Part shown: positions 32,646-40,757 of the stretch, piece after piece
Layout of the letters: each line of letters starts with the position of its first letter
How positions within the stretch are numbered: position 1 is the stretch's first letter
Assembly (NCBI GenBank): GCA_040877625.1
Contig: JBBDNK010000002.1
Coordinates: forward strand, 62,001 to 126,000
Direction: 5' to 3'
DNA from: Methylonatrum sp040877625
GTDB taxonomy: Bacteria; Pseudomonadota; Gammaproteobacteria; Nitrococcales; Aquisalimonadaceae
DNA: 64,000 nucleotides
Notes under the pieces: model-generated
What the model was told of the DNA's origin: nothing
Seen by the model: only the letters and a program-made list of their open reading frames with translations
The model's database searches: none
Program-made: the position numbers and the translations under genes

Positions 32646-34202
32646 ATGAAGATTGTCGCGGGTCGGGAACTCGGTTGGGCGGCGGCTCAGTATCGCCATC
32701 ACGTCGCGCTGGTATTTGGCGAAGTGACCTACAGCTATGGCCATCTCGACCGTCGCGTCAATCAGTTGGCCAATGGCTTGCGCGACGGCCATGTCAAGAC
32801 GGGCGACCGCGTTGCCGTGCTTCTCAATAATAGCGTCGAGAGTGTCGAAACGGTGCTTGCGGCCAGCAAGGCCGCCTTTGTTCATGTTGCCCTGAATGCG
32901 CGCCATACGCCGGAAGAACAGGCCGGGATACTGCGGGATTGCGGCGCCACAACGCTGATCGTGGGTGCCGAATTCCGGGGCATGATGGAGCGCCTGCGGG
33001 AGCTGGCGCCGGCACTGCGCAGCATCATCGGCGTGGGCTGGGAAGCCCCCGGCGTGGTCGGCTACGATACCTTGCTGGCACAGTCGGCCGACACCACGCC
33101 ATGTGTCGAGATCGATGATGGCGCGGTCAGTCGTATCGCCTATACCTCCGGCACCACGGGCAAGCCGAAAGGCATCGTTTACACGTACGCGCGTTACAGT
33201 CAAAGAATCAATAACTTCTTTGCCGCCCTGGAGTATCGTCTGGACGTCGAGGATTCGATCATCCATGTCGGCCCGCTGTCCCATGCCGCGGGTAATTATC
33301 TGATCCCCTATTATCTGCGTGGCGCGCGCAACATCGTGGCGCCGCGGTTCGATCCGGCGACGATGCTGGAGCTGATTGAGCGCGAGCGGGTTACGCACCT
33401 CTTTCTTGTGCCGATGATGCTGACGCGCCTGCTGGACCACCTGGACAGCAGTGAGCGCCGTTACGATCTGTCCAGCCTCCGCCGTATCAATTACGGTACC
33501 GCGCCGACGCCGGAGGGCGATCTGCGCCGCGGCATCCGGCGTTTCGGTCCGATCTTTCGCCAGCACCTTGGTATGTCGGAGTGCCCTCAGCCGCTGACCG
33601 TGCTGTACCCGCGCGAGCATGTACTGGAGGGCGACCCGAAGCTGGTCCGACGATTGGCGTCCTGTGGGCGGCCAACCGTGAACGTGGATATCACCATTCG
33701 TGACGACAAGGGCGGGGAGCTGCCTGGTGGGGAGATCGGGGAGATTGCGATCGCCGCTCAGGGGATCGGTGATGTTGCGTACTGGAACCGTCCTGATTTG
33801 CGCGCTGAGGTGGTCCGTGACGGCTGGTTTTATACCGGAGACCGCGGCTGGTTCGATGACGATGGTTATCTGTTCATCGCCGGTCGCAACAAGGACATGA
33901 TTATCAGCGGTGGATTCAATATCTATTCCCGTGAGGTGGAGGTGGCGCTGGAGTGCCATGCGGAGGTCTTCGAGGCGGCGGTGATCGGTGTTCCGGATCC
34001 GGAGTGGGGCGAGAGCGTGGTGGCGTTTGTCGTGCCTCGGCAGGGAAGTCGTCCTTCGGAGGCAGATATCATCGCGCATTGCCGGGAGCATATTGCGAGC
34101 TACAAGAAGCCGCGGCATGTACGCTTTCTGGAGGCCTTGCCGCGTAACAATGCGGGCAAGCTGGACCGCCAGGCGCTGCGCGATTCCTGTGCGTCGAAAT
34201 GA
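32646..34202 (+). CDS. AMP-forming acyl-CoA ligase
   Basis: A 518-residue ANL-superfamily enzyme forming an acyl-adenylate, then the CoA thioester. Motifs in order are the P-loop YTSGTTGKPKG (about residue 164), the A5 region RRINYGTAPTP with HLGMSECPQ, the hinge YTGDRGWFDDDGYLFIAGRNKDM, GFNIYSREVE, and the catalytic Lys in NNAGKLDRQ near the C-terminus. ATG 32646 has AAAGGG just upstream; the frame is open further back only by overlap with the permease gene. Paired with a TAXI transporter and an enoyl-CoA hydratase, it probably activates the imported acid. Chain length or ring type cannot be told. Confidence 0.93.
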   Translation: MKIVAGRELGWAAAQYRHHVALVFGEVTYSYGHLDRRVNQLANGLRDGHVKTGDRVAVLLNNSVESVETVLAASKAAFVHVALNARHTPEEQAGILRDCGATTLIVGAEFRGMMERLRELAPALRSIIGVGWEAPGVVGYDTLLAQSADTTPCVEIDDGAVSRIAYTSGTTGKPKGIVYTYARYSQRINNFFAALEYRLDVEDSIIHVGPLSHAAGNYLIPYYLRGARNIVAPRFDPATMLELIERERVTHLFLVPMMLTRLLDHLDSSERRYDLSSLRRINYGTAPTPEGDLRRGIRRFGPIFRQHLGMSECPQPLTVLYPREHVLEGDPKLVRRLASCGRPTVNVDITIRDDKGGELPGGEIGEIAIAAQGIGDVAYWNRPDLRAEVVRDGWFYTGDRGWFDDDGYLFIAGRNKDMIISGGFNIYSREVEVALECHAEVFEAAVIGVPDPEWGESVVAFVVPRQGSRPSEADIIAHCREHIASYKKPRHVRFLEALPRNNAGKLDRQALRDSCASK

Positions 34203-34233
34203 TTGTTTTACTCGTGTATGGAGGGGATGCCTG

Positions 34234-35034
34234 ATGTCCGATACAACAACAGTGCAGCCGACGGTGCTTGTTGAGGATCGTGGTAATGGCACGGCAGTGA
34301 TGACGCTGAACCGGCCGGAGGCGATGAATTCCATCAATAACGCGATGGCCGGGGAATTTGTGCGGTTGTTCAGTGACTGGGCGGTGCGTACGGATATCCG
34401 TTGCGTGGTGCTGGCGGCGAGTGGGACGCGGGCGTTTTGTGCCGGCGCCGATCTGAAGGAGCGTAATGGTCTGGATTTCGATGGTGTGCGGCGGCAGCAT
34501 GCCTTGTTCCGGCTGTCGCTGACGATTCGCCAGAGTCTGGAAATGCCGGTGATTGCGGCGGTGCAGGGCCTGGCATTGGGGGGCGGTGCGGAGCTGGCGA
34601 TGGCGTCGGATATTGTTTATGCGGCGCCGGAGGCGGAATTCGGCCTCCCCGAGATTCGCGTCGGGATTATGCCGGGGATGGGCGGCACGCAGTTTCTGCC
34701 GCGGATCGTCGGCCGTGGCAAGGCGATGGACATGCTGTTGAGCGGTGACCGGATCAGTGCGGACGCGGCCCGGGCATGCGGGATCGTCGCCGATTTGTTT
34801 CCGCGTGATGAGCTGGTCGACCGCGCGGTGGCGCGAGCGGAGCAGATCGCGGCGATGCCTCCGCTAGCAGTGCGGGCGGTGAAGCGGGCGGTGACGGTCG
34901 GTGGTGAGCTGGATCTGAACAATGGGCTTGCGTATGAGCTGGCGCTGCATCAGCGGTTGATGGCGAGTACGGATCGGGAAGAGGGGATCCGCGCGTTTGT
35001 TGAGAAGCGGGCGGCTAAATGGGTAGGGGAGTAG
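34234..35034 (+). CDS. Enoyl-CoA hydratase/isomerase (crotonase family)
   Basis: A 266-residue crotonase. The oxyanion-hole segments are FCAGADLKER and ALGGGAELAMASDIVYA, and the catalytic region is FGLPEIRVGIMPGMGGTQ with the expected Glu. GGAGGGG about seven bases upstream supports ATG 34234. As the last gene of the TAXI-TRAP/ligase operon it would hydrate, or otherwise act on, the CoA ester made by the neighbour. Crotonases also include decarboxylases and hydrolases, so the reaction is only probable. A large palindromic element follows 36 bases downstream. Confidence 0.92.
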   Translation: MSDTTTVQPTVLVEDRGNGTAVMTLNRPEAMNSINNAMAGEFVRLFSDWAVRTDIRCVVLAASGTRAFCAGADLKERNGLDFDGVRRQHALFRLSLTIRQSLEMPVIAAVQGLALGGGAELAMASDIVYAAPEAEFGLPEIRVGIMPGMGGTQFLPRIVGRGKAMDMLLSGDRISADAARACGIVADLFPRDELVDRAVARAEQIAAMPPLAVRAVKRAVTVGGELDLNNGLAYELALHQRLMASTDREEGIRAFVEKRAAKWVGE

Positions 35035-35070
35035 AAGTAGGTGAGAAGGCCCTGCGGGTGGCTTCGATCC

Positions 35071-35260
35071 GGTCGGCCGGGGCGGGTGGCCGTCTGACGC
35101 TCCACGCTACGCCCTGATCGCCCGTAAGGCCTGGCCGGGCAACAGCACATCCCTGTGCTGTCGCCCGGTGGCCGCATCCCTGCGGCCACCCTGCGGGCCG
35201 GACGGCCTTACGGGCGGGGCTTCGCGAGTCGCGTCAGACGGCCACCCGCCCCGGCCGACC
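35071..35260. repeat. 190-bp structured palindromic element with nested hairpins
   Basis: Perfect 30-bp terminal inverted repeats (35071-35100 and 35231-35260, starting GGTCGGCCGGGGCGGG) enclose a second perfect 12-bp pair (GCCCGTAAGGCC, 35120-35131, with 35204-35215). Inside are two hairpins with the same loop ATCCCT: a 7-bp stem (35142-35161), extended outward by CCGGGC/GCCCGG, and a 9-bp stem (35167-35190). The whole could fold into a branched, cloverleaf-like structure. It fills the 315-bp gap between convergent genes (stops at 35034 and 35350). It resembles a non-autonomous mobile repeat (MITE- or REP-doublet-like) and could also end transcription from both sides. No open frame in it looks coding. 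Confidence 0.8.
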
Positions 35261-35349
35261 TTGGCTGTGCGGGTGCTTTCGGGGTGCGGCCGTTTGTTGC
35301 GGATCGTTCTGCATTGCGGGGCAGGGGCATGCACGGCCGGGATGTCGGC

Positions 35350-36045
35350 TCACATGATGAAGCTGCGGTAGCGCTCCAGCCATTCGCGTGCGCTGCGGAT
35401 GATTTCCTTTTTCTTGTTCTGTGCTCCTTCGGCATCGCCTGCTTGCATGAGATGCAGCATTTGCAGATGCATCTCGCGGCCCACGGCGGCGCGTCCCGGC
35501 AATAATGTTACGCGGCGCTTGATAAGCCTGGCCTTGTCCAGCACCAGGTCGAGGAAGTTGGCGGCGTGGGTGTTGTCTGCCCATCTGACGGTTTCGCGGC
35601 GCAGTTCCTCAAGGCCATCGATGTAGGGCTCGATGTCGCCATTGGCAATGGCCTGTCCCATGGCGGGCCCGAAGCGTTCGATGAACGGATCCCAGGTTCC
35701 GGGCGGGGCGTTGAGGGTCGCGCGGTGGGCGCAGAGGCCTTCCAGCGCCTCGCGGATGTCGAAGATTTCGTAGATTTCCTTGGGGTCGAGGCGGGCGACG
35801 ACGGCGCCCCGGTTGGGGATGCGGTTGACCAGCCCGCGCTGTTCAAGTGCCCCAAGCACTTCCCGCACCACGGAGCGCGAGACGTTGAACTGGTGGGCTA
35901 TGTCGAGTTCCTGGAGCCGGGTTCCCGGCGGGAGGTCATGCTCGGCAATGCGTCTGCGCATGTCCTGGAGGACGTCGTCGGCACGGTTCTTCCGGCCTGT
36001 GGCGCTGCTCCGAGATGGCTTCCGGGTTACGCCGGTTTCTCCCAT
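35350..36045 (-). CDS. GntR-family regulator, FCD subgroup (1)
   Basis: A 231-residue FadR-type regulator. The winged helix (about residues 20-88) contains PPGTRLQELDIAHQFNVSRSVVREVLGALEQRGLV and NRGAVVARL. The FCD all-helical ligand domain follows (about 95-225), with metal/ligand residues expected near DIREALEGLCAHRA and REMHLQMLHLMQAGD. It diverges from the ThDP-enzyme gene. A close variant of the island's shared promoter box (ATTGTTGGC, minus strand 36105-36113) lies upstream of its own start, suggesting autoregulation. A paralogue lies at 40758-41432. Confidence 0.92.
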   Translation of the reverse strand: MGETGVTRKPSRSSATGRKNRADDVLQDMRRRIAEHDLPPGTRLQELDIAHQFNVSRSVVREVLGALEQRGLVNRIPNRGAVVARLDPKEIYEIFDIREALEGLCAHRATLNAPPGTWDPFIERFGPAMGQAIANGDIEPYIDGLEELRRETVRWADNTHAANFLDLVLDKARLIKRRVTLLPGRAAVGREMHLQMLHLMQAGDAEGAQNKKKEIIRSAREWLERYRSFIM

Positions 36046-36456
36046 GTTCGCGATGTCCTTTAATCGTTTTTCCAGAGTGTCCGTGGCTCGAATATTACGC
36101 TATCGCCAACAATTCTGTCCACAGGAGGGCAGGAAGGATGCTCCCTTGTGGAGGCACTATGCGCCGCGATCAATCACCGCAACCACGCCGATCTGCGACC
36201 GATGATGGTGGTGAACGTACGCGATTCCATCGCGGATTGTCTGGATTCGTGGGATATCGGAAGTCGGTGGCGAATGCATGGCCATGGACGTCAGTGTTTC
36301 ATGCGTATAAACATGATTGTTGACAAGAATGTTAATGGCAATATAGTTTCTCTTCCATGTGAGTGCGCGGCGCGATCGACGCCGACGCTCAAGTTATTCG
36401 CGTGCGGGTTCCGAATAATGCCGCATTGCGCGGATCGTCGACGGAGGAGCGGTGGA
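36046..36456. promoter_or_regulatory. Divergent intergenic region between GntR-1 and the ThDP enzyme
   Basis: A 411-bp non-coding stretch, noticeably AT-richer near 36300-36350. It contains the minus-strand box ATTGTTGGC (36105-36113), the plus-strand promoter at 36316-36347 and a leader of about 100 bases before the ThDP enzyme start. An open frame runs through it from 36148 in phase with the enzyme but shows no similarity to any family I know. I see no riboswitch-like fold. Confidence 0.5.
36316..36347 (+). promoter_or_regulatory. Promoter P3 with shared ATTGTTGACA box, ThDP/GMC operon
   Basis: ATTGTTGACA (36316-36325), preceded by the same TG as at P1, is followed after 16 bases by TATAGT (36342-36347), the best -10 in the island. 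TTGTTGACAA (36317-36326) is itself a TTGT/ACAA inverted repeat, suiting a GntR dimer. Repressor binding would cover the -35 element. Confidence 0.65.
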
Positions 36457-38148
36457 ATGGCGAAGTTAAGTGGTGGACGTGCGGCGGTTGAGGCCTTGCG
36501 TGCGAATGGCGTGGATACGGTGTTCGGGCTGATCGGATCGGCCACGATGGAGATGTTCGACGCGCTTTACGATGCCGAGGATATCCGCTTTATCGGCGTC
36601 CGTGACGAGCGTTCCGGCACGCACATGGCCGACGGTTACGCGCGCGCCAGTGGCAGGGCCGGCGTCATTCTGGCCGGGCAGAACGGCCCCGGCGCGACCA
36701 ATCTGGTCACCGGCATTGCGCAGGCCAGGGCGGCTTATTCGCCGGTTATTGCGCTTGCCGGTTCGCTCGCTTCGGGTCACGTCTACCGCGATGCGTTTCA
36801 GGAAGTCGATCAGCAGCAGCTGTTCACGCCGATTACCAAGAAAACCTGGACGGTGAACAGCGCCGCCCGGGTGCCGGAGATGATGAACGAGGCGTTCCGG
36901 CAGGCGCTGTCGCCGCGCCGAGGGCCGGTGCTGCTGAATCTGCCGCGGGACGTGCTGGCGGGCGAGGCGGAGTTCGATGCCATCCGCGGTGCCGGAGTGG
37001 ATTCCGGGCAGACCGCGATTCGCGGTAATCCGCAGCAGATAGAGAAGGCCGCCGAGCTGCTGGGTTCGGCGGCCAGACCGCTGATCATTGCCGGTGGCGG
37101 GATCAAGAATACCGGTGAGTATCGGGCCGTTGTCGAGCTGGCGGAGGCGTTGGGCGTGCCCGTTGCCACCTCTCCAGGCCACGGTGATGCGCTGCCGTTC
37201 GACCATCCGCTCAACGCCGGGCAGGTCGGGCCGCGGGGTAATGTGGTGGCGTCACGCCTGGCACGCGAGGCGGATGTGATTCTGGCCTTGGGAACGCGGC
37301 TCGGTTTTAACACAACGTTTTATTCCTACGACAATATCAACCGCGATGCCGCCATTATTCAGGTGGAGATCGAGCCTACCGCGATCGGGCGCTTCTTCCC
37401 GGTTGCGGTGGGAATCTGGGGTGATGCCGGCAGCGTGGCGCGGGATATCCAGGACGCGGCTCGTGACATGAAGCCGCGGGGTGAGGCCTGGCTCGACGCC
37501 TATGTCAGTGAGCGCAAGCAGTTTCTGGCGAAGCAGGATGAAACCACCACCGACCAGCAGGTGCCGATACGACCGGAAACCCTGTTCAAGGTGTTGCGGG
37601 CCGCCGCGCCGCGTGACGCCATGTTCACCATGGATGCCGGAACATTGTGCTTGCAGGCGACCGACAAGCTCTCCTACTGGCAGCCGCCCAGTCTGTTCAC
37701 GCCACTGGATTTCGGCCTGGTGGGGTTCTCCTTTGCCTGTGGGCTGGGGGTGAAGCTGGCTTGCCCTGACCGTACCGTGATCAGCCTGATGGGGGATGGC
37801 GGCTTCGCCATGACCATGGCCGAACTTGCCACCGCGGTTGAGTACAACATCAACACGGTCACCGTCGTTATGAATAACCAGTGCTGGGGGGCCGAGAAGG
37901 CCTATCAGCGGGATTTCTTCGGCGAGCGCTATATCGGCGCCGACCTGCAGAACCCGCCCTATGACCGGGTGGCGGAGCTGTTCGGGGCGCGTGGTTTCCG
38001 CGTTGAGCAGCCGAAGGACCTGGAGCCGACCCTGGCCGAGGCGATTGCCTGCGGCAAGCCGGCGGTGATCGACGTGCAGATGGACCCGGCGGCGCTGTAC
38101 AGCTTCCGCCGTGATTCGTTCGCGCATCGGGCGGGCGGCAAGCAATGA
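36457..38148 (+). CDS. ThDP-dependent enzyme, sulfoacetaldehyde acetyltransferase (Xsc)-like
   Basis: A 563-residue enzyme of the acetolactate-synthase superfamily. The activating Glu is Glu51 (RDERSGTHMADGYARASG), and the ThDP/Mg site is GDGGFAMTMAELATAVEYN followed by MNN. Features that recall Xsc rather than acetolactate synthase are FGLIGSATM, GQNGPG, FQEVDQQ, ALGTRLGFNT, and above all NNQCWGAEKAYQRDFF followed by GADLQNPPYDRVAELFGARG. Xsc cleaves sulfoacetaldehyde with phosphate to acetyl phosphate and sulfite. GGAGGAGCGG before ATG 36457 fixes the start. The GMC gene overlaps by ATGA and a TauE-type exporter follows, in line with sulfonate use. Another 2-keto or aldehyde substrate is possible. 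Confidence 0.85.
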   Translation: MAKLSGGRAAVEALRANGVDTVFGLIGSATMEMFDALYDAEDIRFIGVRDERSGTHMADGYARASGRAGVILAGQNGPGATNLVTGIAQARAAYSPVIALAGSLASGHVYRDAFQEVDQQQLFTPITKKTWTVNSAARVPEMMNEAFRQALSPRRGPVLLNLPRDVLAGEAEFDAIRGAGVDSGQTAIRGNPQQIEKAAELLGSAARPLIIAGGGIKNTGEYRAVVELAEALGVPVATSPGHGDALPFDHPLNAGQVGPRGNVVASRLAREADVILALGTRLGFNTTFYSYDNINRDAAIIQVEIEPTAIGRFFPVAVGIWGDAGSVARDIQDAARDMKPRGEAWLDAYVSERKQFLAKQDETTTDQQVPIRPETLFKVLRAAAPRDAMFTMDAGTLCLQATDKLSYWQPPSLFTPLDFGLVGFSFACGLGVKLACPDRTVISLMGDGGFAMTMAELATAVEYNINTVTVVMNNQCWGAEKAYQRDFFGERYIGADLQNPPYDRVAELFGARGFRVEQPKDLEPTLAEAIACGKPAVIDVQMDPAALYSFRRDSFAHRAGGKQ

Positions 38149-39797
38149 GCAAGACGACCGGAACGAGAGCTGAATTCGATTACATCGTTGTCGGCGCCGG
38201 TTCCGCGGGCTGTGCACTGGCCGGGCGGCTGAGCGAGAACGGCGGTGTTTCAGTGCTGTTGCTGGAGGCCGGCGGCTGGCCGAAGAACCTCTGGATCAAC
38301 ATACCGCTCGGTGTCGGCAAGCTGCTGCAGAATCCGAAGTATGCGTGGCCGTTTTCCACCGAGCCGGAGCCGGGGCTGAATGACAAGTCGATCTACTGGC
38401 CGCGCGGCAAGGTAATCGGCGGCTCCAGCGCCATCAACGGCATGGTTTACGTGCGTGGCGATCCGGCCGAGTACGACGCCTGGGAGCGCATGGGCAATCG
38501 TGGTTGGGGCTACAGTGACGTGGCGCGCTACTACCGGCGCCTGGAGCGGTACGCCGAAGGCAACCCCGAACTGCGTGGTCGCGACGGCCCGATGCGCATC
38601 ATGAATCGCGGCAGCTGGGACCCGGACCCGCTCTCCGATGCCTATGTGAACGCCTGCGTGGAAGCCGGAGTGCCGCGCGTCGATGACTACAACGACGGTA
38701 CGTTCGAGGGCGCCAGCTACCTGCAGCAGACGGGCTATCGCGGCCGTCGATGGAGTGCGGCCGACGGGTACATAATGCCGGCGCGTCGGCGCGACAATCT
38801 GACGGTGAAAACGCATGCCCTGACCGCCAGAGTGTTGTTCGACGGCAAGCGTGCGGTCGGCGTCGAGTACATCCGGGATGGTGAGCGGCAGTGTGTGTAC
38901 GCCAACCGGGAGGTGCTGCTCAGCGCGGGCGCGATCCAGTCTCCGCAGCTGCTGGAGCTTTCCGGAATCGGCAATGCGGAGCATTTGAACGCGCTGGGCG
39001 TGCCGTTGGTGCATCATCTGCCGGGTGTCGGTGAGAATCTGCAGGACCACCTTCAGGTCAGGCTCACCTATGAATGCACGCAGCCGCTGACCATCAACGA
39101 CATCATCGGCAGCCGCATGCGCGGCATGCAGCATGGCCTTCGCTACATCACGCAGCGCAAGGGCCTGCTGAGCACAACCTCGTCAACGGTTCATGCCATC
39201 GCGCGAACCCACCCGGACCTCGACCGCCCCGACGTCAAGATCCAGCTCGCGCTGATCAGCGGCGCGGACCGTTACTCGCGCAGCAAGGAGATGGGGATCG
39301 ACCGTTTTCCGGGCTTCTCGCTTGGCGCGTTCATGTTGCGTCCGTTATCCCGGGGCGCCGTGCATGCGGCCAGCGCCGATCCGGCCGAGCCGCCGCGAAT
39401 GCGTGCCAATTACCTGTCTTACCCGGAGGAGAGGCAGACCTATCTGGATGCGCTCAAGCGGATTCGGGAAATTGCCGCGCAGCCGGCGTTCCGTAAGCTG
39501 CTGCGGCGTGAGACACGGCCCGGGCCGGAGGTCACAAAGGGCGAGGCGCTTATGGACTATATGCGCCAGACCGGACAGACCTCCTGGCATCCCATCAGCA
39601 CCTGCCGGATGGGCAGCGACGAGCAGTCGGTCGTGGACAGCGAACTGCGCGTACACGGCGTGGAGGGGCTCAGGGTCATTGACGCCTCGATCATGCCGAC
39701 GATGGCATCGTCCAACACCAATGCGCCGGCCATCATGATCGGAGAAAAGGGCGCGGACCTGGTGCTCGGTGCCGGTGCGGACAGGCCGGATGGCTGA
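38145..39797 (+). CDS. GMC-family FAD-dependent alcohol dehydrogenase
   Basis: A 550-residue choline-dehydrogenase-like flavoenzyme. The FAD site is YIVVGAGSAGCALAGRLSE near the N-terminus, GMC signature 1 is PRGKVIGGSSAINGMVYVRG, and the C-terminal catalytic part has SWHPISTCRMG (His near 482) and ASSNTNAPAIMIGEKGA. It overlaps the ThDP gene by four bases, so the two products probably act in sequence: alcohol to aldehyde here, aldehyde cleavage there. Isethionate dehydrogenase of the IseJ type is reported to be a GMC enzyme, which is the basis for that suggestion. Choline-like, polyethylene glycol or other alcohols remain possible. Confidence 0.93.
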   Translation: MSKTTGTRAEFDYIVVGAGSAGCALAGRLSENGGVSVLLLEAGGWPKNLWINIPLGVGKLLQNPKYAWPFSTEPEPGLNDKSIYWPRGKVIGGSSAINGMVYVRGDPAEYDAWERMGNRGWGYSDVARYYRRLERYAEGNPELRGRDGPMRIMNRGSWDPDPLSDAYVNACVEAGVPRVDDYNDGTFEGASYLQQTGYRGRRWSAADGYIMPARRRDNLTVKTHALTARVLFDGKRAVGVEYIRDGERQCVYANREVLLSAGAIQSPQLLELSGIGNAEHLNALGVPLVHHLPGVGENLQDHLQVRLTYECTQPLTINDIIGSRMRGMQHGLRYITQRKGLLSTTSSTVHAIARTHPDLDRPDVKIQLALISGADRYSRSKEMGIDRFPGFSLGAFMLRPLSRGAVHAASADPAEPPRMRANYLSYPEERQTYLDALKRIREIAAQPAFRKLLRRETRPGPEVTKGEALMDYMRQTGQTSWHPISTCRMGSDEQSVVDSELRVHGVEGLRVIDASIMPTMASSNTNAPAIMIGEKGADLVLGAGADRPDG

Positions 39798-39916
39798 GGC
39801 CGTGGCCGTCCGGGGCATGGACTGCAATGATGCAATGATCGACGTTATCCGGTTCCGTACGGCCGGCTCGCGGCGGGGCGTACTGCACTGCCCGGGATCG
39901 CCCGGAGCCGTTTGAC

Positions 39917-40663
39917 ATGGTCGCCATGGACCTGCTCCTGCTCATGGGGATCTGCGGCTTTGTCGCCTCGGTCCTGCACAGCCTGACCGGATTCGGCGGC
40001 GCATTGTTTCTCGCCGCCATGCTGGCACCGCTGATCGGTATCAAGGATGCCGTGCCGGTGACCGCGGCGGCGATGATCGTGGCGAATGTGACCCGCGTCT
40101 ACGTGTTCCGTCATGACATTCCGTGGCACGTGGTGGCGCTGGTGGTGCCCGCGGCGGTTCCGGGGATCATCCTCGGTGCCATGCTGTTTGTCGGCATGTC
40201 GGACCTTGTGGTTTCCGTGCTGGTCGGCGCCTACCTGGTCATTGCGGTCATTGCGCGTCATGTGGTGAGCAGAACGTATCATGTGGGGCCGAAGACCCTT
40301 GGGTCGGTGTCCGCGGTTTATGGCCTTATCGGCGGCACCACGTTCGGCGCCGGCCTGATGCTGGCGCCGTTTCTCCTCGGTGCGGGGATTGCGGGCGTAA
40401 GGCTGGTTGCCACCGTGGCAGTTTGCGGTCTGGTGCTCAACCTGTTGAAAAGCGTGGTCTTCGGCTGGTCCGCGGCGTTCGGCCCAGCCGTACTGGTGAC
40501 GGGCCTCGGCATAGGCTTGTGTACGATTCCGGGCACTTACGTTGGCCGATGGCTGCTCGGCCGCGTGACCGCGACCATGCACACCTATATTCTGGAATGC
40601 CTGCTGGTGCTGGTGGGCATCTATCTGCTACAGGGCGGCGTCATCGGCATGCTGCAGGGATAG
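39917..40663 (+). CDS. TauE/SafE-type anion exporter
   Basis: A 248-residue membrane protein with about eight helices in two repeated halves, the TauE/SafE (DUF81) layout. Evidence includes LTGFGGALFLAAMLAPLIG in the first half and GGTTFGAGLMLAPFLLGAGI in the second. Members export sulfite, sulfoacetate or related anions. It follows the GMC gene after 119 bases, apparently in the same transcription unit, so sulfite export from the Xsc-like reaction is a coherent role. A GGAG site precedes ATG 39917; ATG 39926 is also possible. Confidence 0.88.
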   Translation: MVAMDLLLLMGICGFVASVLHSLTGFGGALFLAAMLAPLIGIKDAVPVTAAAMIVANVTRVYVFRHDIPWHVVALVVPAAVPGIILGAMLFVGMSDLVVSVLVGAYLVIAVIARHVVSRTYHVGPKTLGSVSAVYGLIGGTTFGAGLMLAPFLLGAGIAGVRLVATVAVCGLVLNLLKSVVFGWSAAFGPAVLVTGLGIGLCTIPGTYVGRWLLGRVTATMHTYILECLLVLVGIYLLQGGVIGMLQG

Positions 40664-40757
40664 CGCGGCCACGTGAATAAATCAGAGTCTCCTTAACAGT
40701 CAATGTAGTCAATAACGTACTATTCAGGTGTTGAACTGAAATGCAGGTATTGCCAAC

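Noticed and set aside
32499..34337. A 612-codon open frame on the minus strand opposite the acyl-CoA ligase
   Set aside because: It lies antisense to a gene with complete ANL motifs, has no recognisable domain and is rich in Arg/His/Gln, typical of antisense frames in GC-rich DNA.
36148..36456. A 5' extension of the ThDP enzyme frame by 103 codons
   Set aside because: It runs through the promoter at 36316-36347, has no similarity, and GGAGGAGCGG marks the start at 36457.
36457..38148. Annotation as acetolactate synthase IlvB
   Set aside because: The cofactor motif is shared, but the Xsc-like WGAEK region and the lack of a regulatory-subunit gene nearby argue against it.
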